Shown here: piece by piece, positions 26,862 to 35,746 of the stretch
Numbering within the stretch: the stretch's first letter is position 1
Layout of the letters: every line of letters starts with the position of its first letter
Source: Flavobacteriaceae bacterium
GTDB taxonomy: Bacteria; Bacteroidota; Bacteroidia; Flavobacteriales; Flavobacteriaceae
Direction: 5' to 3'
Length of the DNA stretch: 64,000 nt
Assembly (NCBI GenBank): GCA_030148025.1
Contig: JASBUG010000006.1
Span: 1 to 64,000, forward strand
Position numbers and translations under genes: made by a program
Notes under the pieces: model-generated
Told to the model about the DNA's origin: nothing
Databases searched by the model: none
What the model saw: only the letters and a program-made list of their open reading frames with translations

Positions 26862-27316
26862 AGGTTTTGGTTTTTAGTAAATAAGTGATTAAGAATTGTA
26901 TTTGATTTTACATGTATAAATTTTTGATTTGTTTTAAGACTATTGAGCCCACCTAAACTTGCATTCCAACTTCCAGTTTTCACCCAATGAAGCTCATTCA
27001 AAATAGTTTGTGATACATTTTCAGCTCCCGTATACAAACAGGTTTTATAGCTAGATTTATTAGCAATTTGAAGAAACTCTATAAGTTGTTTTTCATGCCA
27101 TTCTCCTCCCATAAACAGCACACACGAGGCTAATGAACTATATTGCTCCAGAATATCTTTATACCAATCTACAGACAAAGGTGTTCCGTTACCTTCTTTC
27201 CATAAAAATGGTGAATGGCAACCTTTACAACGAAATGGACATCCAGAAATAGAGAAGCATAAACTAACTTCTCCTGGAACTTCTTGAAGAACAACTTGAA
27301 AATCGTGGCAATGCAT
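26858..27316 (-). CDS. nrdG: Anaerobic ribonucleotide reductase activating protein (radical SAM)
   Basis: The 152-residue protein has the radical-SAM cluster motif CPFRCKGC (CxxxCxxC) near residues 26-33 and the GGE-type SAM-binding motif (FMGGEWH). It generates the glycyl radical on NrdD using S-adenosylmethionine and a [4Fe-4S] cluster. Its stop overlaps the nrdD start in ATGA, so translation is coupled and nrdG comes first in the operon, which is the reverse of the E. coli nrdD-nrdG order. The upstream spacer contains a perfect palindrome at 27364-27391. Confidence 0.92.
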   Translation of the reverse strand: MHCHDFQVVLQEVPGEVSLCFSISGCPFRCKGCHSPFLWKEGNGTPLSVDWYKDILEQYSSLASCVLFMGGEWHEKQLIEFLQIANKSSYKTCLYTGAENVSQTILNELHWVKTGSWNASLGGLNSLKTNQKFIHVKSNTILNHLFTKNQNL

Positions 27317-27363
27317 TTTAATAAAAGACTATTTTATCTTCTATAAAAATACACTACAACAAT

Positions 27364-27391
27364 ACTCTATTTTAACTCATTAAAATAGAGT
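27364..27391. promoter_or_regulatory. Perfect 12-bp inverted repeat upstream of nrdGD
   Basis: Arms ACTCTATTTTAA (27364-27375) and TTAAAATAGAGT (27380-27391) pair perfectly around CTCA, 48 bp before the nrdG ATG. No T-tract follows on the minus strand, so it looks more like an operator than a terminator of tex. The adjacent Rrf2 protein is one candidate ligand. Confidence 0.6.
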
Positions 27392-27421
27392 TATTAAAAA
27401 GTTTATTAACAGTGTAAAAAA

Positions 27422-29539
27422 CTATTTATGAAGTTTAAATTGAATGCGTTTCCTAGATAAATCAACTTCCAACACTTTTACGATTATTTGCTGATGTAAA
27501 CTCACATGCTCATTTACATCACTCACATAACCATCTGCAAGATTTGAGATATGAATTAAGCCGCTTTCTTTAATTCCAACATCAACAAAACAGCCAAAAT
27601 TTGTAATGTTATTTACTATACCAGGAAGTAATTGCCCCTCTCGTAAATCGCTGATCGTTTTTAATTCTTGATTAAAAGTAAACACCTTTGCTTTTTCTCT
27701 AATATCTAACCCTGGCTTCTCTAATTCAGAAATAATATCCTCTAAGGTTGGGAGTCCAACCTCGTCATTTATATATTTCTTAAGGTCGATCTTTTTAAGC
27801 ACCTGAGAATTTCCTATCAACTCTGAAATTGCTTTACCTTCATCTTTAGCAATTTGCTTCACCAAATTATATCTTTCAGGATGTACTGCAGAATCGTCTA
27901 AAGGATTATCTGCGTCTTTAATTCTTAAAAATGCAGCACCTTGTTCGAATGCTTTATTTCCTAATCGAGCTACTTTTTTAATATCGTTCCTCGATGAAAA
28001 TGCACCATTTTCATTTCTATGGGCTACAATATTTTCAGCAAGCTTAGGTCCAATTCCAGACACATAACTCAACAACGATTTACTAGCTGTATTTATGTTT
28101 ACACCAACAGCATTTACACAACTTTCTACAACAGTATCTAAACTAGATCTAAGCTTTGCTTGATCTACATCATGTTGGTACTGACCTACACCAATTGATT
28201 TGGCGTCAATCTTCACCAATTCAGCTAACGGATCTTGTAAACGTCTACCAATAGATACCGAACCTCTAACGGTAACATCGTAATTTGGGAATTCGTCCCT
28301 AGCTATTTTTGATGCCGAATAAATACTTGCTCCTGCTTCGCTTACCACATACACCTCAATATCATTCTTAAAATGAATTTTACGAATCAACGCTTCCGTT
28401 TCTCTTGACGCTGTGCCGTTTCCAATAGCAATAGCTTCAATTTTATATGCATCAGCTAAAGAGCTTATTTTTTTCATCGCCCCAACGCGATCATTTTTTG
28501 GAGGATGCGGATAAATGGTTTCGTTATATTTTAAATCACCTTTAGCATCTAAACAGACCACTTTACAACCTGTTCTATAACCAGGATCAATCGCTAATAC
28601 GCGTTTCTCGCCAACTGGAGAACCTAAAAGTAACTGCTTTAAATTTTTCGCAAATACTGTTATTGCAGCATCATCTGCTTTTGCTTTCGCATTTTGTAAT
28701 GCTTCATTCGATAATGAAGGTAATAATAAACGCTTATATGCATCTTTTATCGCCTGTTCTATTTGATCTGAACAAGCATTATTTGATCGAATAATTCTAT
28801 CTTCTATTTTTACTAAAGCTCTTTCGTCATCAATTTCGATCTTTACTCTAATAAAACCTTCTTGTTCTGCTCGTAAAATTGCCAATAAACGATGAGATGG
28901 AATTCGATTTAAAGACTCACTCCAATCAAAATAATCTCTGAATTTTTGCGCTTTCTCATCTTCTAACTTTGCTTTTACCACTTTAGTGTTAATGGTTGCA
29001 AAACGCTCTAACTGGTAACGAATGTTATTTCTTATATCTGTACGTTCGTTGATCCATTCTGCAATAATATGTCGTGCACCTTCCAAAGCATCTTCAACCG
29101 AATTAACATCACCTTTTACGTATCTATATGCAATAGACTCAACATCATTAGCATTCTGACTCATAATGATCTTCGCTAATGGTTCTAATCCATTCTTTCT
29201 TGCAGTTTCTGCTTTGGTTTTACGTTTCTTTTTATAAGGCAGATAGATATCCTCAAGCACTGTTAGATCTTGTGCTCTATTTATCTTTTCTTGTAACTCA
29301 GACGTTAAAACATTGTCTTCTTCTAAAGCTTTCAAAATAGTAGTTTTTCGTTTTTCTAAAGCTTCAAATTGTTCTTTATACTTAACTATCTCACCAATTT
29401 GAACTTCATCTAAATTTCCGGTAAGCTCTTTTCTATATCGAGAAATAAACGGAATAGTGCAATCTTCTTCCAGAAGTTTAATAGTGCTTTTCACACTCTC
29501 TCTAGACAGCTCCGTTTTAGATAAAATAAATTCGATCAT
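27422..29539 (-). CDS. tex: Tex-family RNA-binding protein
   Basis: The 705-residue cytoplasmic protein has all Tex modules in order: a helical N-terminal region, the YqgF-like RNase H fold (RVLAIDPGYRTGCKVV at about 320-335), tandem helix-hairpin-helix motifs (LLSYVSGIGPKLAENIVAHR is the first), and a C-terminal S1 domain (GQLLPGIVNNITNFGCFVDV ... ESGLIHISNL). Tex proteins bind nucleic acids and affect transcription. It lies 1 bp downstream of metG on the same strand and is likely cotranscribed. Full family length. Confidence 0.95.
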   Translation of the reverse strand: MIEFILSKTELSRESVKSTIKLLEEDCTIPFISRYRKELTGNLDEVQIGEIVKYKEQFEALEKRKTTILKALEEDNVLTSELQEKINRAQDLTVLEDIYLPYKKKRKTKAETARKNGLEPLAKIIMSQNANDVESIAYRYVKGDVNSVEDALEGARHIIAEWINERTDIRNNIRYQLERFATINTKVVKAKLEDEKAQKFRDYFDWSESLNRIPSHRLLAILRAEQEGFIRVKIEIDDERALVKIEDRIIRSNNACSDQIEQAIKDAYKRLLLPSLSNEALQNAKAKADDAAITVFAKNLKQLLLGSPVGEKRVLAIDPGYRTGCKVVCLDAKGDLKYNETIYPHPPKNDRVGAMKKISSLADAYKIEAIAIGNGTASRETEALIRKIHFKNDIEVYVVSEAGASIYSASKIARDEFPNYDVTVRGSVSIGRRLQDPLAELVKIDAKSIGVGQYQHDVDQAKLRSSLDTVVESCVNAVGVNINTASKSLLSYVSGIGPKLAENIVAHRNENGAFSSRNDIKKVARLGNKAFEQGAAFLRIKDADNPLDDSAVHPERYNLVKQIAKDEGKAISELIGNSQVLKKIDLKKYINDEVGLPTLEDIISELEKPGLDIREKAKVFTFNQELKTISDLREGQLLPGIVNNITNFGCFVDVGIKESGLIHISNLADGYVSDVNEHVSLHQQIIVKVLEVDLSRKRIQFKLHK

Positions 29540-29540
29540 A

Positions 29541-31640
29541 TTAACTAATCGTCAATCCATTAGCTACCTGTTCTTTTTCATCAGGATTTACAAACACCAA
29601 TTGTCCTTCGGCAGTTTCAGTCATTAATATCATTCCTTCACTCTCTACTCCTCGAAGTTTTCTAGGAGCAAGATTAACCAAAACTGTTACTTTTTTCCCA
29701 ACTACTTCTTCAGCAGTAAAACTTTCAGCAATACCAGATACAATAGTTCTAACATCAATTCCAGTATCTACTTTTAATACTAAAAGTTTTTTAGCTTTCG
29801 GCATTTTTTCGGCTTCAATAATAGTTCCAACACGTATGTCTAACTTAGAAAAGTCTTCCCAAGTTATTTCCTCTTTTTGAGGTTCTACAGTTTTATTCGC
29901 TGCTTCATTTGCTTTTTTACTTGCTTCAAGTTTATCTAACTGTGCTTGAACTTCTTTATCTTCTACCTTGGTGAATAATAATTCTTGTTTTCCTATTTGG
30001 TGATTAGCTGGAAGTAATTCAGCACCTTCAGATACAGTATTCCATGTTAGAGATTCCTCGTCGCTCGTTCCTTGCTCTGTCGGAATGACATTGCCATTCT
30101 GAGTCAAACGAAGAATCTTTTTTAATTTTTTAGAAGTAAATGGTAAAAATGGTTCACTTACAATTGCTAAAGCAGACGCTATTTGAAGTGCTACATACAT
30201 AATAGTTTTTGTACGAGCTTCGTCTTCCTTAATTACTTTCCAAGGTTCTTCATCTGCTAAATACTTATTACCTAATCTAGCTAGATTCATTAACTCCTGA
30301 CTCGCTTCTCTAAAACGATAACGCTCAATAGAACTCGCAATTACTTCTGGATAGGCTTTTACAGCAGCTAAAGTTTCTTTATCAACTTCGGTTAATTCAC
30401 CTGGAGTAGGAACTACACCTTCATAATACTTGTTAGTAAGCACTACAACACGGTTTATAAAGTTTCCAAATATGGCTACCAATTCATTATTATTTCTAGC
30501 TTGAAAATCTTTCCATGTAAAATCGTTATCCTTAGTTTCTGGTGCATTTGCGGTTAACACATAACGCAACACATCCTGTTTCTCTGGAAACTCTTCTAAA
30601 TACTCATGCAACCAAACTGCCCAATTTTTAGAGGTTGATAGTTTGTTGCCTTCTAAATTCAAGAACTCGTTTGCTGGTACATTTTCTGGCAACACATAAT
30701 CTCCATGTGCCTTTAACATAGATGGAAAAATGATACAATGGAAAACTATATTATCTTTTCCTATAAAGTGTACTAACTTAGTATCTTCATCTTTCCAATA
30801 AGGCTCCCAATCTTTTCCTTCTCGTTCTGCCCATTCTTTAGTAGATGAGATATAACCAATTGGCGCATCAAACCAAACGTAAAGCACTTTTCCTTCTCCA
30901 CCTTCTACAGGAACTGGAATTCCCCAATCCAGATCACGAGTTACAGCACGTGGACGTAAGCCATCATCGATCCAAGATTTACATTGTCCATACACATTTG
31001 GTTTCCAATCTTTTTTATGACCTTCAATAATCCATTCTTTTAAAAACGCCTCGTGCTTATCAAGTGGTAAAAACCAATGTTTGGTTTCTTTTAAAACAGG
31101 AGTTGCTCCAGTAATTGCAGATTTAGGGTCAATTAAATCTGTAGCATTATGACTGGTTCCGCATACTTCACACTGATCGCCATAACTTTCTTCATTACCA
31201 CATTTAGGGCAAGTACCAACTACAAATCTATCTGCTAAAAACTGATTTGCCTCAGCATCGTATAATTGCTCTGTAACTTCTTCAATAAATTCTCCTTTAT
31301 CATATAAATTTTTAAAAAAATCTGACGCTGTTTTATGATGAATTTCAGCAGAAGTACGAGAATAATTGTCAAACGTAATACCAAAATCACTAAACGATTT
31401 TCTAATAATAGCATCGTATTTATCTACTATATCTTGCGGTGTCACACCTTCTTTTTTAGCTTTAATAGTAATAGGCACACCGTGTTCATCACTCCCGCAA
31501 ATAAAAGCAACATCATTCCCTTGCAAACGTAAGTAACGTGCATAAATATCAGCAGGCACATATACTCCAGCTAAGTGTCCAATATGAATTGGTCCGTTAG
31601 TATAAGGTAAAGCTGCTGTTATAGTAATTCGTTTAGACAT
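29541..31640 (-). CDS. metG: Methionyl-tRNA synthetase with C-terminal tRNA-binding domain
   Basis: The 699-residue enzyme charges tRNA(Met). The class I signature is [16 protein letters not shown] near residue 9 and the KMSKS equivalent is [10 protein letters not shown] Cys4 zinc knuckle is present (CPKCGNEE ... CEVCG). The anticodon-binding domain runs to about residue 505 and a Trbp111-type tRNA-binding domain fills about 595-699 ([20 protein letters not shown]). Between the two, about residues 508-530 ([18 protein letters not shown] and flanks) are encoded by a palindromic repeat related to intergenic copies nearby. The frame stays intact, so the enzyme should be functional. tex follows 1 bp downstream. 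Confidence 0.95.
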   Translation of the reverse strand: MSKRITITAALPYTNGPIHIGHLAGVYVPADIYARYLRLQGNDVAFICGSDEHGVPITIKAKKEGVTPQDIVDKYDAIIRKSFSDFGITFDNYSRTSAEIHHKTASDFFKNLYDKGEFIEEVTEQLYDAEANQFLADRFVVGTCPKCGNEESYGDQCEVCGTSHNATDLIDPKSAITGATPVLKETKHWFLPLDKHEAFLKEWIIEGHKKDWKPNVYGQCKSWIDDGLRPRAVTRDLDWGIPVPVEGGEGKVLYVWFDAPIGYISSTKEWAEREGKDWEPYWKDEDTKLVHFIGKDNIVFHCIIFPSMLKAHGDYVLPENVPANEFLNLEGNKLSTSKNWAVWLHEYLEEFPEKQDVLRYVLTANAPETKDNDFTWKDFQARNNNELVAIFGNFINRVVVLTNKYYEGVVPTPGELTEVDKETLAAVKAYPEVIASSIERYRFREASQELMNLARLGNKYLADEEPWKVIKEDEARTKTIMYVALQIASALAIVSEPFLPFTSKKLKKILRLTQNGNVIPTEQGTSDEESLTWNTVSEGAELLPANHQIGKQELLFTKVEDKEVQAQLDKLEASKKANEAANKTVEPQKEEITWEDFSKLDIRVGTIIEAEKMPKAKKLLVLKVDTGIDVRTIVSGIAESFTAEEVVGKKVTVLVNLAPRKLRGVESEGMILMTETAEGQLVFVNPDEKEQVANGLTIS
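30051..30118. repeat. Palindromic repeat element inside metG
   Basis: The ends AGATTCCTCG (30051-30060) and CGAAGAATCT (30108-30117) are near-perfect inverted repeats, as are the inner GGAATGACA and CCATTCTGA parts. The right half reads, reverse-complemented, almost like 32904-32931 and 31695-31722, both intergenic. It codes in frame for a linker in MetG. Likely a mobile or amplified palindromic element. Confidence 0.75.
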
Positions 31641-31657
31641 AGATTTCTCTTTTTATT

Positions 31658-31724
31658 GTCATATTGAGCGCAGTCGAAACATCTTACTTAGTTAAGATTC
31701 TTCACTTCGTTCAGAATGACAAAG
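31658..31724. repeat. Imperfect inverted repeat upstream of metG
   Basis: Left arm 31658-31685 (GTCATATTGAGCGCAGTCGA then AACATCTT) and right arm 31694-31724 (AAGATTCTTCACTTCGTTCA then GAATGAC) form a long imperfect hairpin. The arms match the two repeat types seen at 23990, 32854-32931 and 50785. It lies in the 5' leader of metG (minus strand) or its promoter. Confidence 0.7.
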
Positions 31725-31821
31725 AATATTTATTAAAATAAGCCACAAAAATACACATTTTGGCATGCATTTAGAAAAGGAAATACTAAGAAACTCGTTA
31801 TATTTACAAAAAGCCTTTGTT

Positions 31822-32850
31822 ATGTTTTTTAAACCTTTTATGTATCGTTCGCTTGTAGTTGCTTTACTTTGTTTTAGTCAAACATTCTCGCAATCGGATA
31901 ATGCTGTCAATGCTCACAAAACTATGTCTAAAGAATTGATTCAACCACCATTTTTAAAAGCAGGTGATACTGTTGCTATTGTTGCCCCTTCAGGAGTCTT
32001 AAATCATCGTGAAAAAGAAGTAAACCAAGCAAGAGATTTACTTAAAAGCTGGGGACTACATGTGGTTATTGGTGACCATGTTTTTAATAAGGCCAACCAT
32101 TTTGCCGGAACTGATGATGAGCGTGCTGACGATTTTCAAAAAGCCTTAGACAATCCAAACATTAAAGCCATTTGGAGTGCAAGAGGTGGTTACGGAACTG
32201 TTCGTGTTTTAGATAAATTGAATTATTCTGAGTTTAAAAATAATCCGAAATGGGTTATTGGCTACTCTGATATTACGGCTTTACATAACCAAATTCATAA
32301 TGAAGGTATACAAACTATACATGCTATGATGTGTACAAGTTTGACAGATGATCTTTCTGAAATTCAAGAAACTGTTAACTCCTTTAAAAAAGCACTATTT
32401 GGTGATAATCTAACGTATACTGTTGATGGCAGTAAATACAATAAAATGGGTTCTGCTTCAGGTCAGTTAGTTGGTGGAAACTTAACTCTACTTCACACCA
32501 TGTTAGGCTCTGAAACTAGCATAGATACTAATGGAAAAATTCTTTTTATTGAAGAAATTGGGGAGTATAAATACCATATCGACCGCATGTTGCAAAGTTT
32601 AAAACGCGCTGGTTACTTTGAAAGTTGTGCTGGTTTAATTGTTGGCGACATGAGTAAGATGCGAAAAAACACGACACCTTGGGGAAGCTCGATTGAACAA
32701 TTAATTCTAGATGCGTTACAAGAATATAATTTCCCTATTTTATTTGGATTTCCCGCAGGACATGAAAAAGACAATAGAGCATTGATTTTGGGTAGTGACA
32801 TTAAGTTAGAAGTGAATAGTGAAAAGGGTAAAGTTATTTTTAAAAATTAA
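31822..32850 (+). CDS. LD-carboxypeptidase family S66 (LdcA/MccF-like), exported
   Basis: The start is placed at ATG 31822, giving a signal peptide (MFFKPFMYRSLVVALLCFSQ), 16 bp behind a TATATTTA -7-like element at 31799-31806; the upstream ATG at 31765 would overlap it. The product has about 342 residues. The S66 catalytic set is visible: Ser in GYSDITAL, Glu in FIEEIGEY and His in PAGHEKDNRAL. These enzymes cut the L-D bond in peptidoglycan tetrapeptides, or inactivate microcin C-like compounds. A peptidoglycan-recycling or remodelling role in the periplasm is most likely. It is divergent from metG. Confidence 0.88.
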   Translation: MFFKPFMYRSLVVALLCFSQTFSQSDNAVNAHKTMSKELIQPPFLKAGDTVAIVAPSGVLNHREKEVNQARDLLKSWGLHVVIGDHVFNKANHFAGTDDERADDFQKALDNPNIKAIWSARGGYGTVRVLDKLNYSEFKNNPKWVIGYSDITALHNQIHNEGIQTIHAMMCTSLTDDLSEIQETVNSFKKALFGDNLTYTVDGSKYNKMGSASGQLVGGNLTLLHTMLGSETSIDTNGKILFIEEIGEYKYHIDRMLQSLKRAGYFESCAGLIVGDMSKMRKNTTPWGSSIEQLILDALQEYNFPILFGFPAGHEKDNRALILGSDIKLEVNSEKGKVIFKN

Positions 32851-32853
32851 CTT

Positions 32854-32931
32854 GTCACTCTGAATGAGTAAAACGATATGAAGAATCTTAATTTTAATAG
32901 TATAGATTCTTCGCTATGCTCAGAATGACAC
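32854..32931. repeat. Imperfect inverted repeat between S66 peptidase and yraN
   Basis: Left arm about 32854-32890 (GTCACTCTGAATGAGTAAAA and on to GAAGAATCTTA) and right arm 32903-32931 (AGATTCTTCGCTATGCTCAG then AATGACAC) pair imperfectly. The right arm is nearly identical to half of the element inside metG. Confidence 0.72.
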
Positions 32932-32953
32932 AATATTATAAATCATATAATAA

Positions 32954-32980
32954 GCAGGAGATTCCTGCTTTCGCAGGAAT
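32954..32980 (+). repeat. Overlapping alternative hairpins just before yraN
   Basis: GCAGGA (32954-32959), TCCTGC (32963-32968) and CGCAGGAAT (32972-32980) follow each other. The middle segment can pair with either neighbour, giving two mutually exclusive hairpins. The second ends only 3 bp before the yraN ATG at 32984. The 20-bp unit 32961-32980 has the form of a common flavobacterial repeat. Confidence 0.55.
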
Positions 32981-32983
32981 AAA

Positions 32984-33343
32984 ATGGCACAACACAACGA
33001 GCTTGGTAAAAAAGGGGAAACGTTAGCAGTAGAGTATTTAACTAAAAATGGCTATAATATTGTTGAGCGTAATTACCGTTTTGATAAAGCTGAAGTAGAT
33101 ATTATTGCTCAAAAAGAAAGTACACTAGCCATTATTGAAGTTAAAACCAGATCGACCAATGAATTTGGAAATCCGCAAGATTTTGTAAAGCCAAAACAAA
33201 TACAGCGTTTAGTTAAAGCTGTTGATGAATATGTGACGGTTAATGATCTTGATGTTGAAATTCGATTTGACATTATTGCTATTGTAAAAAACAATAGTGG
33301 CTTTGATATCGAGCATTTAGAAAATGCATTTTATCATTTTTAA
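32984..33343 (+). CDS. yraN: YraN/UPF0102 family endonuclease-fold protein
   Basis: The 119-residue protein starts AQHNELGKKGETLAVEYLTK, the UPF0102 N-terminus, and carries the restriction-endonuclease-like core E-x(n)-D-x-I-A-Q ... EVK: EVDIIAQKESTLAIIEVKTR. The fold suggests nuclease activity linked to DNA repair or uptake, but the biological function is not settled. Family-length and intact. It is convergent with the DoxX-like gene, 6 bp apart. Its leader holds two repeat elements, so its expression could be affected by RNA structure. Confidence 0.88.
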   Translation: MAQHNELGKKGETLAVEYLTKNGYNIVERNYRFDKAEVDIIAQKESTLAIIEVKTRSTNEFGNPQDFVKPKQIQRLVKAVDEYVTVNDLDVEIRFDIIAIVKNNSGFDIEHLENAFYHF

Positions 33344-33349
33344 TTTTTG

Positions 33350-33895
33350 TTAAATTCGAAGAAGTCCAATAGACATTGATATTGCAAACCATAGAGCAAT
33401 TCCAATAATAATTACTATAGAATCTCTAGTTATTGCACTTTTTGAAATCGTTGCGCTACCATTTTTGATTAACAACACCTGAAAAGCTTCAGTAATTTTC
33501 TTTCTCTGTTGAATTATAATTAAGAGTAATACACTTTGAATTACTATCGCAATAGTTAGGGCAGCATATGGTACTTCATATAAAATATCTAATATGATTA
33601 TATTGAGAAAAACAGGAGTTAATAAAAGAGCTGCTAATAGTTTTGTTTTTCTAAAGACTAACAATATAGCTCCTATAGCTTGAATACAGCCTATAAAAAT
33701 TGGGTACTCCTTTGTGGTTCCAAAAAAAGCCCACATCATTTCAAAATTTGAAGCTTCTCTTACTGTGCTATGAACTATTTTGGCTCCTTCAAATTGGGTC
33801 ACTTTACTTATACCATAGTAAAGAACACAGCATGCTATGATAATTCTTAGGATAAGCTCCAATAAACCTAGGTTGATAACTTTTGAGGACTTCAT
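33350..33895 (-). CDS. DoxX-like small membrane protein
   Basis: The 181-residue protein has four or five hydrophobic helices (about residues 10-27, 60-82, 88-103, 110-130 and 157-176). The first helix, LGLLELILRIIIACCVLYYGISKVTQFEG, followed by IGCIQAIGAILLVF, resembles DoxX/DoxD-like membrane proteins, shown here in part. No catalytic residues can be named. Its start is 61 bp from the stop of the TlpA-like gene upstream, so both may be one transcript. Assignment is moderate; unrelated four-helix membrane families look similar. Confidence 0.6.
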   Translation of the reverse strand: MKSSKVINLGLLELILRIIIACCVLYYGISKVTQFEGAKIVHSTVREASNFEMMWAFFGTTKEYPIFIGCIQAIGAILLVFRKTKLLAALLLTPVFLNIIILDILYEVPYAALTIAIVIQSVLLLIIIQQRKKITEAFQVLLIKNGSATISKSAITRDSIVIIIGIALWFAISMSIGLLRI

Positions 33896-33956
33896 TGTCG
33901 CAACTATTTAAGAAACAACAATATAAGGAAATTTTCTTTTTAGAACAGGAAGTATA

Positions 33957-35285
33957 CTACTTATCCATCCACTTTTTAAAAGCAGCAAAATCATATGGTT
34001 TTGCTATAATCTTTTTTTCAGCATCCAGCACATAGTAACTTGGTGTTGCAGTAACATTATAACTTGCACCAATAGGATTGTTCCATTTTCCTAATCCTAA
34101 GACATGTGTAAACTCTGGATATTTGGCAGATTCAGTTTTCCATAGCGTTTCTTCATCTTCCAGACCAATCGCAATAACCTTTATCTCTTTACCCTTATCT
34201 TTTAAATAGGCTTGTAATTGTGGAATCTCTTCCAAACAATGTCCACAAGTACTGCTCCAAAACACAATTATGTATTGAGAAGCATCATCTAAATCGTATA
34301 AAGACACTGATTCTTTTTTACCATTTTTCTCAATGTCTACATTAAATTCTGGTGCTTTATTCCCCAGAGATAATCTTTTGAATAACTCAAGTCCTGTTAC
34401 CAGCTCATTATCATTTAACGAACGTGCCATCTCTAGCAAATAGCTATCGGCAATATGGTTAGCAATACCTTCCATATTTGCATCTACTAGTTGTTGCCAA
34501 AGAATCTCTAATAATCTAGCCTTAACGTCTAGATTGGCATCTTTCATAGATGCAACCACCTCATCGATATTCTTTTTATAGTTTCCTAATTCATCATCTC
34601 CTTCTTTGGCAGTCATACCAAACACATAATTAAGAATACGTTCAATTAAAAAGTTTGAACTCTGTAGAGTTTCATTATTAAAATCTACATGATCAAAAAA
34701 GTGTAACTTCAAATTTTCTATATAAGTACTAAGATCTTCAAAAGTTTCAGGTATATACGGCTTATTTGCTTTAATAAAGTTTAAGGCAATAGTGCCTTCG
34801 GCAGCTTTTTCGTATTCGTTTTGTGTTTCTAGTTGTGTTTTAAAAATTGAAGCTAATGCAAGACTATCTGTACTCTGTTGTCTGAAGAAATTACCAATAC
34901 TCTGACTAATTAAAGACATGCTATTTGTATACGAACTCACCAGTGTATTCTCTAAGGACGATTTATATTGAACACCAGTTTCAGTGTTAAAGGTTAAAGC
35001 AATATCTTCTTTCCCGTTATAGATAATATCAAAATTGAATTCTTCTTGAGGTAACGCATATACTAGTTTATACATACCTTGTGTACTGGTAGAATCCATT
35101 AAAAATTCAAAATTTCCATCTTTATCAATTTCGGTATTCGCCACATAATTAGTTGCTGTAGGTGTGACCTTATATAAAATTGCATACTTAAAATCTTCGG
35201 CAGGAGTAAACGTACCTTTAATAGTATTTTGGGCTATTAGCGACAACGGGATTAGCGCTAATACAAATGCAATTTTTTTAAACAT
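33957..35285 (-). CDS. TlpA-like thioredoxin-fold oxidoreductase
   Basis: ATG 35285 is preferred, since MFKKIAFVLALIPLSLIAQ is a signal peptide; the in-frame ATG at 35330 adds a polar leader. The product has about 442 residues. A DUF4369-like N-terminal domain (about 20-125) and a helical middle precede a C-terminal TlpA/AhpC-TSA-type thioredoxin domain. The redox motif is CGHC in FWSSTCGHCLEEIP (about 335) and the cis-Pro is in NVTATPSYYVLD. It should reduce or isomerise disulfides in the periplasm, as in the many TlpA homologues of Bacteroidota, for example during cytochrome c maturation or metal handling. Specific partner unknown. Confidence 0.85.
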   Translation of the reverse strand: MFKKIAFVLALIPLSLIAQNTIKGTFTPAEDFKYAILYKVTPTATNYVANTEIDKDGNFEFLMDSTSTQGMYKLVYALPQEEFNFDIIYNGKEDIALTFNTETGVQYKSSLENTLVSSYTNSMSLISQSIGNFFRQQSTDSLALASIFKTQLETQNEYEKAAEGTIALNFIKANKPYIPETFEDLSTYIENLKLHFFDHVDFNNETLQSSNFLIERILNYVFGMTAKEGDDELGNYKKNIDEVVASMKDANLDVKARLLEILWQQLVDANMEGIANHIADSYLLEMARSLNDNELVTGLELFKRLSLGNKAPEFNVDIEKNGKKESVSLYDLDDASQYIIVFWSSTCGHCLEEIPQLQAYLKDKGKEIKVIAIGLEDEETLWKTESAKYPEFTHVLGLGKWNNPIGASYNVTATPSYYVLDAEKKIIAKPYDFAAFKKWMDK

Positions 35286-35378
35286 AAATTTCTCTTTTTT
35301 CATTTGACCTATAATTCGTCTTTTGGTCACATTTTCTATTTCAACAATCTTGCCAAAATCAGGCTTTAGTTTTTCATT

Positions 35379-35744
35379 TTATAAAGATTGAAGGCCTTCT
35401 TCCCATTCATCTAAAAACTCATGAACCTCTTCAATAAACTCGGCCTCTTTTTCTGTCCTATTTATTGTACAATGTAACACTATCTTACCAGCTTCTGGAG
35501 GATAGCCTGTAGTTATGGTCCAACATAATGCATTAGGGCAGCTCAATAATGCAAACCTAACACCTCCTTTAACCTTGTTATAACTTATATCGAAATCTCC
35601 CCAAAGAGTAGTGCCAATAAAATTAGTTCCGTTACTTTCTAAAAATAACATGGTTTCTGCAAAATCATTAACCACTTCTGGTACAATTTTTTCTTGAATT
35701 TGCTCTTGAGTTGTAGTTGTATCTATAATTCTAAAAAACTCCAT
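35379..35744 (-). CDS. Hypothetical cytoplasmic protein
   Basis: The 121-residue acidic protein has no signal peptide or membrane helix. It has beta-strand-like segments (NFIGTTLWGDFDISYNKVKG) and an acidic C-terminal helix (EFIEEVHEFLDEWEEGL). I do not recognise the family. It begins 2 bp after the mfd stop, which argues for cotranscription with mfd, and 93 bp separate it from the TlpA-like gene. It could be a small partner of a housekeeping enzyme; no function is proposed. Confidence 0.65.
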   Translation of the reverse strand: MEFFRIIDTTTTQEQIQEKIVPEVVNDFAETMLFLESNGTNFIGTTLWGDFDISYNKVKGGVRFALLSCPNALCWTITTGYPPEAGKIVLHCTINRTEKEAEFIEEVHEFLDEWEEGLQSL

Positions 35745-35746
35745 TT

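Noticed and set aside
27364..27391. Reading the nrdG palindrome as the tex terminator
   Set aside because: Minus-strand sequence after the stem lacks a T-tract and the stem core is AT-rich, so an operator is the better reading, although termination is not excluded.
27316..27421. NrdR boxes upstream of nrdG
   Set aside because: No pair of 16-bp ACACnATATnTnGTGT-like sites could be found; only the 12-bp palindrome is convincing.
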